DNA from: Salvator merianae
Taxonomy: Eukaryota; Chordata; Lepidosauria; Squamata; Teiidae
NCBI GenBank assembly: GCA_003586115.2
Contig: QVOM02000029.1
Location: 30,704,929-30,768,928 of the forward strand
DNA length: 64,000 nt
Reading direction: 5' to 3'
Part shown: positions 1 to 11,600 of the stretch, one piece after another
Position numbering within the stretch: position 1 is the first letter of the stretch
How the letters are laid out: each line of letters opens with the position of its first letter
Notes under the pieces: generated by a model
The model's database searches: none
Seen by the model: only the letters and a program-made list of their open reading frames with translations
Told to the model about the DNA's origin: nothing
Program-made: the position numbers and the translations under genes

Positions 1-1198
1 CTAAAGCGTCTCTCTGAACTGTCACTTTACCCCTCCCTCTCCTCTTCACATTAACACAGAGGGAATTTTGTTAAAGACACAAGATTTTTCCTTTTTTAAA
101 AACAATTCCAAACATATTAGTAGATATGCATATATTTTGTTGTACCAAACCTGCAATTACTGTTACATATACAATCACAACCCTAAAAGCTAGGATTTGT
201 ACCATATCTATATTGAGAACATCCTCAAATCCACTTAACCAGGGATATATCTACCACTCAGTGGCATCAGGTTTTAGCCAAGGGTCCTGTAAACAAAGGG
301 CCACCTTTTGATGAAGGTCATTTAACCTGATTTAGGATTAGGAAAATACAAAAAAGAAAGCTAGGAGGGCAAATGCGTGAAGCAAGAGAGGGAGAAGAGA
401 TCTGAGTGTGCACCTCCTCATCAGCAGCTTTACCTTGCTACAATAGATTGTCTTGGCTTATAACAGCAAATAATGGCTTCTTCATGTCAGCTCAACCTCA
501 TCTTCTAACTGAACCTCTTATAAACAGCTAGAGAGTAGGGGCTGGATAAGAAAGCGCATCACTATTTTAATTCTGATTGCTATAGCCATGGCTACCTCCT
601 TGTTTACTCTGGCACCAGTCTATAGATCTGCCTCTGAGGGAGTAAGAAGACAAAAAAAACATCCACTGCCTATAATGTTGGAATTAGGCTTTGCCACACT
701 GGGAGCTACAGATCAGGAATCACTCTGAGACAGCCTCTTGTAAGCAAAATAAAAGCTACTTATAGAAAAATCCTAAACTGGCACAAAATGATGTCAGCTG
801 GGGTTGATGGGATGGCAAGAGAAAAAGGAGATGTAAGTAGAACTAATGGTACGTACATCACCCAAAAATTTCAACCTTGTACAATAGGACTTAATTTCTG
901 ATTAATAATAAGAGGATCATAGACAAATTAGCCAGCTCTAAATATAGCGATGGAAAAGGGGATTCATCCTTTGGATGCTGAATGTAGTGGGTGCTGAACA
1001 CATTGCCCTTATGGGCCAGCCACACTGGCCTACAATGAAGACCAAATAATACCTGTGTAGGACAAATCCTTCCCTCACCATTTACATGAAAGCAGCTTGA
1101 TGGGCTAGTCATCTGTTCTTCTGCTATTATTTTTTGTCATTTTGTGAGGGTGTAGCTCTTTAAACTCACAATGCTTTAAACATAATAAACTAATCTCT

Positions 1199-1270
1199 AC
1201 CCAGAAGTAAGTAAGTCCTACTGAGTTCAGTGGAAGTTATTCCCATAGAAGCAGTTATAGGATTGCAGAC
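1199..1270. repeat. short interspersed repeat common in squamate genomes
   Basis: The segment reads like the widespread squamate repeat containing 'aagtcctactgagttcagtg' followed shortly by 'ataggattgcag'. I recognise the sequence pattern from reptile genomes but cannot name the family with certainty. Confidence 0.45.
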
Positions 1271-1758
1271 TTTTGTTGCTATCCTCTCTCCTTTCCTGGA
1301 GTCTGCATCATTATCATATTCACCCCATTTTTTTCATTGAAATTTTCACCAGCACCAATCAGATCTTGGAAACGATTGTTACTAAGTTTTTATTATTGTA
1401 CTCTATGCACATTCTTGGTCTCAGTCAGCCTTTAAAAAGTAAAAACAAATAAGGAAATTCTAATTGGTTAGGCCAACTACTGACTTCATCGTTTATGTTT
1501 GCTCTCCTATTCTGTTTCTGGACTCAGGCTGCACTGTACGAGAGGCCCACCTTACCTTTGCTGCCAGAGACCCATTCCAGTCAAATCAACAGGTGACAAC
1601 ACCTGCTCACCTCACTACAAAAATCTCAACCGGAAGGGAAGGGACCAAGCATGATGGAAAAAAGAATCGTTTCCAATTTTTGGATGGCAGTCTGAAGAAT
1701 GAAGAAGACAAATTAGTACATCTGACTGTTCCCAGGCTGCTGGCTATGGGTGATTTCG

Positions 1759-1894
1759 CACTGGTCAGTATACCGGACCAGCAAGCGTACTAGGAGCCTT
1801 CTTTCCGCACGCTGGGGCGGTCTAACGGAGACTTCGTCCAGCGGAAGGGAGGTTCCTTCTAGCACACTGCTGGTCCGGTATACCGGCTGGTGTG
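1759..1894. repeat. nested inverted repeat (foldback) beside the DCAF13/SLC25A32 promoter
   Basis: Two arms of about 50 bp are imperfect reverse complements. The core 'gtataccggaccagca' at 1768-1783 is matched exactly by its reverse complement at 1868-1883. The right arm also contains the perfect 12-bp palindrome 'ccggtataccgg'. The loop is GC-rich. It lies about 75 bp inside DCAF13 intron 1. It may be a MITE-like element or a local foldback; I see no clear target-site duplication. Confidence 0.7.
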
Positions 1895-1968
1895 CAGACT
1901 CCCTCTCTGAACAAATCAAACCGTCTGCCCGCGTGCGATTCCGCAGCGCGCGCCTTCTTCGCCCTCAC

Positions 1969-2038
1969 CGCGCTGAAGGTCCTGCTTGGTCTCGCGCACG
2001 TAGTCGTCCGGATTCCGGCTCAACACTTTCACCTTCAT
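1969..2038 (-). CDS. DCAF13: DCAF13 coding exon 1 (gene continues to the left of the window)
   Basis: DCAF13 (WDSOF1, yeast Sof1) is a WD40 protein of the nucleolar small-subunit processome and a substrate receptor for CUL4-DDB1 ubiquitin ligase. The exon encodes 23 residues beginning MKVKVLSRNPDDYVRE and ending DLQR plus one base, matching the conserved vertebrate N-terminus. The ATG has an A at -3. The donor is cgcg|gtgagg, and the split valine codon fits the known protein (R-V). The rest of the protein, including all WD repeats, is outside the window. It is divergently paired with SLC25A32, 431 bp away. Identity rests on a short peptide, but the match is near exact and the synteny agrees. 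Confidence 0.88.
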
Positions 2039-2469
2039 TTTCTCCAAGGGAGCGGGTCCTTTTCTCACCAGCCACTGAAACACATGCGAAGCCGAGGCAA
2101 GTAATCACTACTAATCCTGAAGAACTTCCGGGTCAAAATAGCGGCTGGCTGGCTGATGATGCCATGCCGAAGAAAAACGCGTTACGCTTGCCAAGGAGAA
2201 GACGGAAGGAGGAAAAAAAGAGGGAGGCGACAACAACAGCACCGTCACGTGCTCCCGCGGATGGAGAGGATTAAAGGCACAGAACCCGCCCACTAGTAGG
2301 CATGGCTATCAACGCGGCACTATGATTGGGCGAGGAGTGTGACTACTAGAGGCTGCCGGCCCGGCTCAGTCCACCCATGTGACTACCTACGGTTGCGTGG
2401 AGGGGGCGGGGGGGGTTGTCTTTTGAAAAAGACGCACCAACACATCGAAATTCTTCTCGACGGAGCTGG
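2039..2469. promoter_or_regulatory. bidirectional CpG-rich promoter between DCAF13 and SLC25A32
   Basis: The interval between the two divergent start codons is GC-rich and rich in CpG. An inverted CCAAT box (attgg) lies at 2325-2329, a CACGTG E-box at 2246-2251, and GC-box-like G runs near 2400-2413. No TATA box is evident. It should hold both 5' UTRs and transcription starts; their exact positions cannot be read. A head-to-head arrangement of these genes is also known in mammals. Confidence 0.75.
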
Positions 2470-2680
2470 ATGAATCCCGCTGCCGCCGTCGCGGGCGCTC
2501 AGAGCGCAGCCGTCGTGCCGTCGGCCTCTGCTTCTGCTACTACGGCTTCGAAGGCGGCCCAACCGGCGCGGCCGCTGCTCAGGCATGTGCACTACGAGAA
2601 CCTTGTGGCCGGGATGGCTGGCGGCGTCCTCTCCACGCTGGCGCTGCACCCGCTTGACCTGGTGAAGATTCGCTTCGCAG
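2470..2680 (+). CDS. SLC25A32: SLC25A32 coding exon 1
   Basis: Seventy codons plus one base. It encodes the Ala/Ser-rich N-terminus, the first transmembrane helix and the first carrier signature PLDLVKIRF. The donor is cgcag|gtgagt. Confidence 0.94.
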
Positions 2681-5600
2681 GTGAGTGAGCGAGGGGGGGG
2701 GTCCCTTCCCTTCCCCTCCCCCACAGCTCCCACTCACGCCGCCCTCAGCCCGACCCGACAGTCACGATGCCTCCTCACCCGCGAGCCTCCAAAAAACACA
2801 TTTTCTCTCGCTGTTGACTCTTATGTTGAAATCCTTCCACTTTTTTTCGAAAGGGTGCTTATAATACTTTTTAAATATAATTTGCATTTTTTTGCCTTAA
2901 TATTGCTCATTTCTTAAGAGTTCAAGGTAACACTCGTTACTCTTCTTCCTTTTTCCTTCATTCTCCTCACAACTCTCCTGTGAGGAAAGCAAGGAGGCAG
3001 TTCTTACTATGCTTAATAAATAACCTGTCCTGCACGACATGCTGTTTTTATTCTTTGTACACCAATTCGAGATTGTATTTTAATGGGAAGCAGTGTATAA
3101 ATAAATACATGTTTCTGCGTTCTTCTGTCTCCCTTAGAGTGCATTTCTGCAGCCTCCGAGTAAACCTCAGGAGACAAGGCTGGAGACGAAAATCCTCACG
3201 ACGAAGTTAAAACTGTTTCAAAGAATTCAGTAATCATAAAAATTTCCTCCCAGCCCAGGCTTTTAGAAAAATAGGGCCTGAAAATGCACTCTAAGGGAGT
3301 GCATGCATGTTACATCAACGTTTGGAAGGGTGGGGGGTCAGCTGGAGCAGGCTTTCTCTTGGGTGGCCTTCGACTGTTTTCTTGTCTCTTCTTCAGTATT
3401 TGCCTAGAAGTAATTTGAAGTGCAAATATAATACATCCCATCATATTCCACTGTATGTTCTAAACCATAAACATGTTGGAAGAATGGGCTGGAGCCCCAA
3501 ATTCTGAGCTAGCCAGACCAATCAAATTGTTTGGTAATCAGCTGAATCGCTATTGTGACTAGATAACCTAGAGTGCAATCTAGGGACAATGTCAAAGTTG
3601 TTTCTACTTTTCTTTCTGAGTGTTGTTAATTTTTACACCAAGCTTGGAACAGATAGCTAACAAGAGAAACTGTTTCCTGGCAGCTCTTCAGACAGAACTT
3701 CAAAGAAAAATTGTATTGATATTTGTGTACTTTTAATTTTGCATTAATATCCTACTTTTCTTCTGAAGAGCTCAAGACAGCAAACAGCCTGTTTGTTATC
3801 TCAGTAATCTTGTGAAGTAGATTAGATTGAGAGACAGTGGGACTGGTTCATAGTCACCCAGTGAATTAGCACCGCGAAGTGGCAGTTTGATCTCCAAGTA
3901 CTAGTTTCACACTATGCCATATAATATATGTCTGCTACAGAAAATTCCAGAATGTCTGTGCTTTTTTTTTTTCCAGAGGTGCATGTAAATGACATTTTAA
4001 TATGTTTGGAGCTGTAAATGCATTGTGGGAATAACAGGCTGCTTCACCAACTTCTGAACAAACCAGACCAGAAGTAATTATATATAATTATGTGAAGTAA
4101 TATTTTTTAGCACATAGCAATAGCTGTGTATGCTAGTTTTTGAAAGCAGTTGTTAACTATTTAACAGATTCATCAGATGAATTTTGTTCTGATCTGTAAA
4201 CAATTCAGTGTGAAACACGTTGGGATTTAGACCAAACTGGAGCCCCCTGATTTGCGTAACTAATTATTTCTACTTTGACTAATGGGATTTTTCAAAGGTC
4301 AAAGGAAAAGGCTAAGAATTGGGCATGGAATCTTTTAAGCAAATAATTCATTTACTTATTTATAAAATGTGTACCCCACCCTTCGCCCGAAGGTCCCACA
4401 CACACTGCCTCTCTCTCTCCACCCTCCCACCCTGGCATGAGTATATTCAAAGGAAACTATGCACTAAAGTTTGGCAGCCTTCTAGATTTCTTACATATAA
4501 ATTGGGTTCATTTATAGTCTTTTAAACAAAACAAACCACATATCTGTTAGTCCATGTGGCTTTTCTGTAGGAATCAGTTTATTGACCTAAGTAAGAAGTG
4601 GGAATGAGGGTAAGGATTATTCTGGAAAATCTGTAACAAAGCATCCCTCTCCTGTTCACCTAATTACAAATGAGTAGGGAGTATCACTGTATATGCCTAT
4701 TCTGGAAAGGCATAAGTGCATGGTAAATTAGTAACTATCTGTTCAATACCTATTAATCTCTGACATCTGTTTGTCTAACGAGGCTCTGATACACACAGTA
4801 TATAGTACTTCATGCAAAGGAAAGAGGTTAATACTGTGTAGCCTAGAAACAAAGGATGAAATATATTTGCGGGCATTCAGAAAGGGGCATGCACTATAAC
4901 TATTATTTGACTGACCACCAATTTCAATTTTTTTCTTTCACCTTTATACGAGCACAGCACTTCCTGATTGCAGAGTGCTAGGCAGGCATGTTCCAAACTG
5001 CAGTTCATTGAACATTAACTGCTTTAAGAGTCCTGCGACTGTCCAGTGTCTCACCTGACAATCCCAGGCTCCCCTTGACATCTGCAACAATTCATGAATA
5101 GGTGTGTACTGTTGAAAAGGTGCAAGAAACTCATCTTTGCCAGAAGCAAAACCACCATCATTATCCCCCTCTCTGAGAGCAGGGCTGCATTGCAGTTGTA
5201 TGGTTTTTTTCTTTCTTTTTTTTTTTAATTTTTATTTTTTACATAAAGAAATACAACATTTAGTGCACCCCCCACCCAAAGAAAAAAAAATACATTGAAA
5301 AACAAACCATCAAACAATATCTACCCCACCACCACTCTACCAAACAACCCCTTAGGCACATTGGTTGACAACATTAGATATCTTCTTCCATCTTCATCCA
5401 CCTTCTTTTTAGCTGGACCAAAGAGTCAGTCTTAATATTTCTTCTCTTATTTCTTCTGGCGTTTGGGGTCTTGTGGAAAAATACAATAAGTCTTTCCATT
5501 TTTCCTCTGTTTTAAAAAGCAATTTCAAACCTTGACTTTTAAATCTCATTTCCCGCATTTTATCGAATCTATATTGTTCCATTAGGTACCTATACCAGTT

Positions 5601-8600
5601 ACTTAATGTCCATTTAGTGCATTGCAGTTGTATGTGAGAACATCATGCTGAGGCTTTCTGTGCCTGAGTAATGACAGTATGTGTATACACATGTGCAAGC
5701 AGGTTGTCCTGCCCACAGAGAGAGTGATAGTGGTGGTCGCAGCATTTCCAGCAGAGGTGAGTTCCCTGCACCTTTTTGGTGAGACTCACCTACCCATGAG
5801 TTGTTGCAAGTGCCGAGAAGAGCCCTGGATTGCCGGCTGAAGCACTGGACAATTCTGGGTCTCTCTCATCAATTCGTGTTTGATGAACTGTGGTTTGGGA
5901 CATGCCAATATAGCAGGACTGTGGAGTCCTGGAGTCAGAGCTGGAAACAATGAGCCTGTTTGCACCTACTTTCTAGTGAGTGATGGGACACTTACTAGAC
6001 AGGCCAGTCTGCTGCCATGTCCCAGAGTGTTCACAGCTGCTCCTGAATCTTAGTAGTTATGGACAACTAAACTGCTGTCCATAACTTGACCAGGAGCAGC
6101 TAGTGAGCTCATGGTGAGCAGTGTTTGCACCCTCTTCCAGGTGCAAAGGCAAGTGGGGCTGCACCAGATGTTGCCGTGGCCCTTGCCATGGGAATCTGGC
6201 CTGCCCTGGTCAGGCCACCTGCACTTCAAGTGCTGGTGGTCTGGTTTGGGCCTTTACCAGCCCTTGGAGTGCAGATGGCCACCTCCATGCCTGATCTTTA
6301 CTGGCTTGATATGGTATTACTATACCATACCAGGCATTAGATACGAATGGAGAGAATTATTGGGTTACTGGAGTCAGAGTTGATGAAAATGTTCTAACTC
6401 CCACTGAATGGAAATTGTATTATAATACATTAAAAAAAAAATCCCGAAGAAGATGCCATTATTGAAGGAGGTATCTAGAGGAAGTAATGCCTCTTGAGTT
6501 CTGAGTTAAAAATTGCTTTAGAAGCACATGTGTCCCTCTTCCCATTAAACAGTCCTGTTATATGGCAGTTGTAGACTTCCATTGGTTAAATTTCTCAGAT
6601 AATAGAAATCACCATATTTTGTGCCATATAAAACACACTAATGCGTTAGCCTAATTACAAATAGAAGTCTGGGTTGATGCTACCATAATATGAGGAGTTG
6701 AAGTTGAAGGTTTTGTGGACCACCTCCACAGCCCTGCTACATAATACAGTTCAGGGCTTCAGGTGTTGTTCTAAAGTAGGTTTTTAACTGACCTCTCAGT
6801 CATTATGAAAACGTCACCCTATTCCTGTTCACCATATTATTCCAAACTGTTTGGAAATAGGCTTTAAGGTGCTCTTCGCTCTTTGCACCACAGTATCCTT
6901 GCTTATTCCACATTTTCTTACATTGACTGGGGAGCTCTGAAAGAGGTCTTTGAGTGTATTTGGCTTAGAAGCCCACCACAGACTTTCCTAGACAACACAG
7001 GAAAGTTGGGTGGGTGGAAGCAAAGAACTAGCATGTTTTGGCATCATTTCCTGCCCTGTAGTAAATGATCTCAGGGCAGCTGATGCAAAAGCAAAACATG
7101 GCTTCATACTCTTTTGTCTCTGTTTCTGTGTGGTTGGGAATAGTGCCTGAATCAGTACCTGTTACCACCTCAGAAATGAGCATGATATGCTCAATTGTAC
7201 ATTTTCACTTCGAAAAAGTCCTATTTGTAGTTGCGATATTTTGTATGTTTTGCAAGTTGGTTCATTCTAAAATACCTTCTTTCAGTCTGATTTTCAATTG
7301 TTTCATGCAGTGAATGATGGCTTGGCACTGAGACCAAGATATAATGGAATTCTGCACTGTTTGGCAACTATCTGGAAACATGAAGGATTACGTGGATTGT
7401 ACCTAGGAGTGACTCCAAATATGTGGGGTGCAGGTGCCTCCTGGGGTCTCTACTTTTTTTTGTAAGTTCAAACTGTTTGAGTACTTTGCAGTATAGTTAT
7501 TGCAGCAGACATGCTAGATATAAGACTGTATAATCATCAATTTTAATAAGATCCTTTAAATCTATATTTTTTCCATGTAACTCGGATAGATGCAAATGTT
7601 GTTCATTTAGAAAGTAACAGTTAAATTCATGATGCAACAAAAACACAAAGTATTCATGCTATTGTCATAATTTTTTCTGTTGATAAAATGTGCTGATAAA
7701 AATGTGCTGAGGATTTCTGTTTTGCTGTTGATTGTACAGCAAACAGAGCAGACTAATTCTGTCATCTCTCCACATTCCCCCAGCTTAAGCTGATCTACTG
7801 TTAATCAAGCCAGGAACCTAGTATTACTAGCGTAAACAAAATGTAGCATTTGGCTTCAAGATTCCCAGCAACCTTAGTGGATGGTCTTTAAAAATATTAG
7901 TTTAATATAATATTTTAACAGCTGATTACGTTCACCAGGTCTCTGAATTAAAAAGCAAAATAACTTTGTAAAAAGCCTATACTGTATAACATTTATTCAC
8001 TATAGTACTAGAAATGAAAGATACTCAGAGTTATGTGAGTGAGACTGTAACACATAATAATTCATATTATATTTTCAGTGCTGTTCTGAAACTGACAGTA
8101 GTGGCACCTATAAAAGAGTATATTACAAAGAAGGAAAGCTAAAAAAGGTCCCTAATTTTAATATTTATAATTAAGATTTTGTTTTAATTCTTTCTTCCTT
8201 GAAAATCAGATATATGCCATTGTTCCTAGGTGTGTAACATATAACAATAGCAGCTTATGCATTGTATATCAACTTCAAGACTGCTATTATGTGTTACTAA
8301 TCCATGTAAGCTATATGCCACTGTAACCAGCCAACAAATAAGCTTCATCAGGCTTACAGACGAGCCTGAAGATAGCACTTAGCTAATCTACTAATTGCTA
8401 ATAGCTTTTACTTGTCTGACTTCTATCACTCAGTAAGCTGGACTCTGGGTCACTCTTTGCCCAACCTTGCTAAAGCTTATTAGAGTGAAAACTTAGAGGT
8501 ACAAGGTGATTGAAAAATGAAAAAATGTAATCATTACTATTTAACACCTCGAAAATCTGTTTCCTTAATAGCGTCTTTCCTGAACTGTAACAACTCCAGA

Positions 8601-11600
8601 AGCAAAACACAGAGCCTCTTATTGTCCCATAAAGACAGTCTTCAATTTAATATAAACAAGTGTTTAAGGAAAAATGGCTTTCTGATTTGTATTGCATTAT
8701 TTCCTGCCCAAATCATTCATAGCAATATTATAAATAAGGATAAATGTGCAGAGAATAGTCTAATCTTTAAATGATTTATATTTCATGAATAGATGTGAAA
8801 TTCAGAAAATAAAAGAAGCCTAAATGTTCCGTAATACAATGTATATATATCATATTATAAGGTTCTTAAAAGCATAGAGGTTCCCATGCTGTCAGCTGGG
8901 AGTTGGCCACAACTCAGTGGTACCCAACAAAAACAAAACCCACACTTGTGTTTTCAAGTAGTCATCTGGCTTTGGACTGTGTCCTCAGATACCATGTACC
9001 TAACTGTGTTTGAAACTCAAAAGAGTTGTACTGACATGTGGCTTGCAGCCTATGTATTTTATATACCTAATGAAAAGCATCAAATATGTACTTGTAAATT
9101 TGTATTTGTATATATGAACTCCATTTCCTATATTTGTAAAACTATTAATCTGCTGGATTTCTTCACATTTCCCTTCTCAGCTATAATGCCATTAAAGCCT
9201 ACAAGACAGAGGACAAAGTGGAAAGCCTTGGAGCAACTGAGCACCTCGTGTCAGCAGCTGAGGCTGGTGAGCAAAATCCACAGAGAGTTTGTGTACATTT
9301 TCAGCCAGTAGCTACCAGTGCAGGTGAAGAGAGGCAGAAGCCTTTGTGCCAGTTTGTAGGCTTCATGTGAGGCATGCACCACAGTGGCAAACCTTCTGCG
9401 CCCATTTTGGGTTGGATCAAAGGAAGATTGGCCAGTGCAGTGGGGGTTTCAGAGGAAATCTACAAACCAGCATGCAGCAAGGAGTGGTTCCTATCTGGCC
9501 TTACCCACACTGGATGCTACTGCTTTCAGCCTGTCTATGTGAACGATTTTGCTTTGAAATAAACATTCAGCTCACCTGAGGTAGATTTCCTTACTAGTTC
9601 CCTAGGAGACAATTAAAAACCTGTTTGTTCAGCCATCAGCGGGGATGGAAATAATCCAGGTGGCCTGATGGCTGCTAGATAGAGGAAGGGAAAGCTAAAG
9701 GGCCCTGTTCTCTCAGGAGAAAGAAACTCAGTCTTCTCTGCTTCTGCTCTGCAACTATATAAAGAGCCCAAAGATTAACTCTACACCTTCCTCCTCTTCT
9801 GATTTAAAAAACGTGAATGAAACCAGAAATTTCAGTGTTTGTGTTCATGGGAAGGGTGATGTTGGAATGGTGAACTTTGTACAGTACAAAACTACTGGCA
9901 TAGCAATAATTGTCAAATTTCCATTTGATGACAGGAGTCATGACCCTCTGTATTACAAATCCAATCTGGGTAACAAAGACACGTCTTGTGTTACAGTATG
10001 AGGCTGGCATTGATTCTTCAAAGAGACAATACCAAGGGATGTTTGATGCCCTTATAAAAATATACAAGTATGAAGGTATTCGTGGCTTATATAAGGTAAT
10101 AGAATTGGAGCTGGGAGTACTATTGTTTAAAATGGATGAAGTATTATGTTTATTTCGATGCTGTGTCTCATGTTGCATTACGGAGTTTTGACTTTATGGG
10201 CCTGCTCATTGCTTTTGTCCTCTTGGTTCTCTTGTCACAGCACTATTCTTGAGACCTTTATAAGAGCTGGCTCTATGCTGTATCACGAGCAACATTTCTT
10301 ATCCCTACATGTTAAAGTCAAATAATTTTTCTCTTTGTGACTCTGGTGTTGCTGGCAAACACAGTAAATGAATCCGGAGATATAATATTCATATAGAACA
10401 GTCATGGTAAGTCTTTCCCTGACCTCAGTAGTAGGCAACACTGTAGTATTGACAGATTCCAAGGAGACTTGCCTGTTGGATAGTGCAAAATCTGTTAAGG
10501 AAATAATTATGCACTATGAAAAAATAGAGGGTAGAGGACTGCAGAAGCTCACCCCACCTGGGAGAGAGGAGAAGGAAGAGCAGAGGGCCTTGTGTCACCT
10601 AGTCACCCACCTACCTCACTGTCAGCACAGACACTGTTCTGCTTGGCCCCTTGCAGTTTCCCAACAAAAGAGCAGCAACAGCTTTTTGAGGTGACCAGTC
10701 ACTCCACTGCTACTCTCTGGTAGGTACTCGTTGCTTGTATCCGCTCCCTAGCCAGGCCACTGCCTCAGTGCCCTTTCTGCTGCTGTCCTCAGCTGGTTCT
10801 CCTTCTGTCCCTTTGGAAACTAGTTCTCAGGTATTCTGAGGTGTATGTCTGTGTGTGTGTGTGTGTGTGTGTGGGGGGGGGAGAGAGAGAGACAGAGCGC
10901 CAGGAAAGGCAAAAAAGGTTTGGCGAAAAGAAGCAATACTCAGGACTGGCTCCTCCCCCGAGCCTGAGAAACTACATGCTGCTTATCAGTAGGCACATGC
11001 TGCTTAAGACCATCTGCAAAAGAAGCAGGAAGAAGGTGCCTGTAGGAGAAGAGGTGTGGGGAAGAGAAAAAGGAAAGTGCCACTGAAAAATTGGGTATCT
11101 GCTGTTGTTTGGTGGCCTTTCCAGGGATGTTATTGGCTGAGAGGGAGGAGCAGGTGCTTGAGCAGGGAAGAAGAAACCCACAAGCGGGCAGGAGGCAAAG
11201 AAAATAAGAGAGAAGCTGCTTCTTTTCTGCAAGAAAGTAAGCCAACCAGTTGCAGGAGAGGGGAGGAAGTTGCTTCAGGTTGACTTTAAAGTAGGTTCAC
11301 CTTGGGTCTAGTGAAAACTAGGAGGAAGGGCAAAGGCTGGTTTTGAAACTGCTATATCAGAGAGCACATTGGTGCAGATTTCAGGTTCACACTGAAACGT
11401 GTTTTATTTTACCAACCCTGTATGAGTAAAACTGTTCTGTACAAAACCATGTTACGTGAGGGAGGACTGTTCTGGATCAGACAATTGGTATTGTCTCCAC
11501 ACTAGCTTCAGTGATTCTCCAGAGTTTCAGACCAATATCTTTCCCATCCCTGTCTGGAGATGATGGGACTTTAACCTGGAATCTTTTTCATGCCTATTAT

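Larger units (their letters stand above)
1..1968 (-). other. DCAF13: DCAF13 intron 1 (partial)
   Basis: This stretch lies downstream of the DCAF13 exon 1 donor on the minus strand. I looked for exon 2, which should encode the region leading into the first WD repeat, and did not find it, so it is probably to the left of the window. Apart from a short interspersed repeat near 1.2 kb and the foldback near 1.8 kb, I see only AT-rich non-coding sequence. Short open frames here have no family resemblance. Confidence 0.6.

Noticed and set aside
1750..2274. 174-aa plus-strand frame
   Set aside because: It runs through the foldback and antisense to DCAF13 exon 1; its low-complexity Arg/Ser-rich product has no family resemblance.
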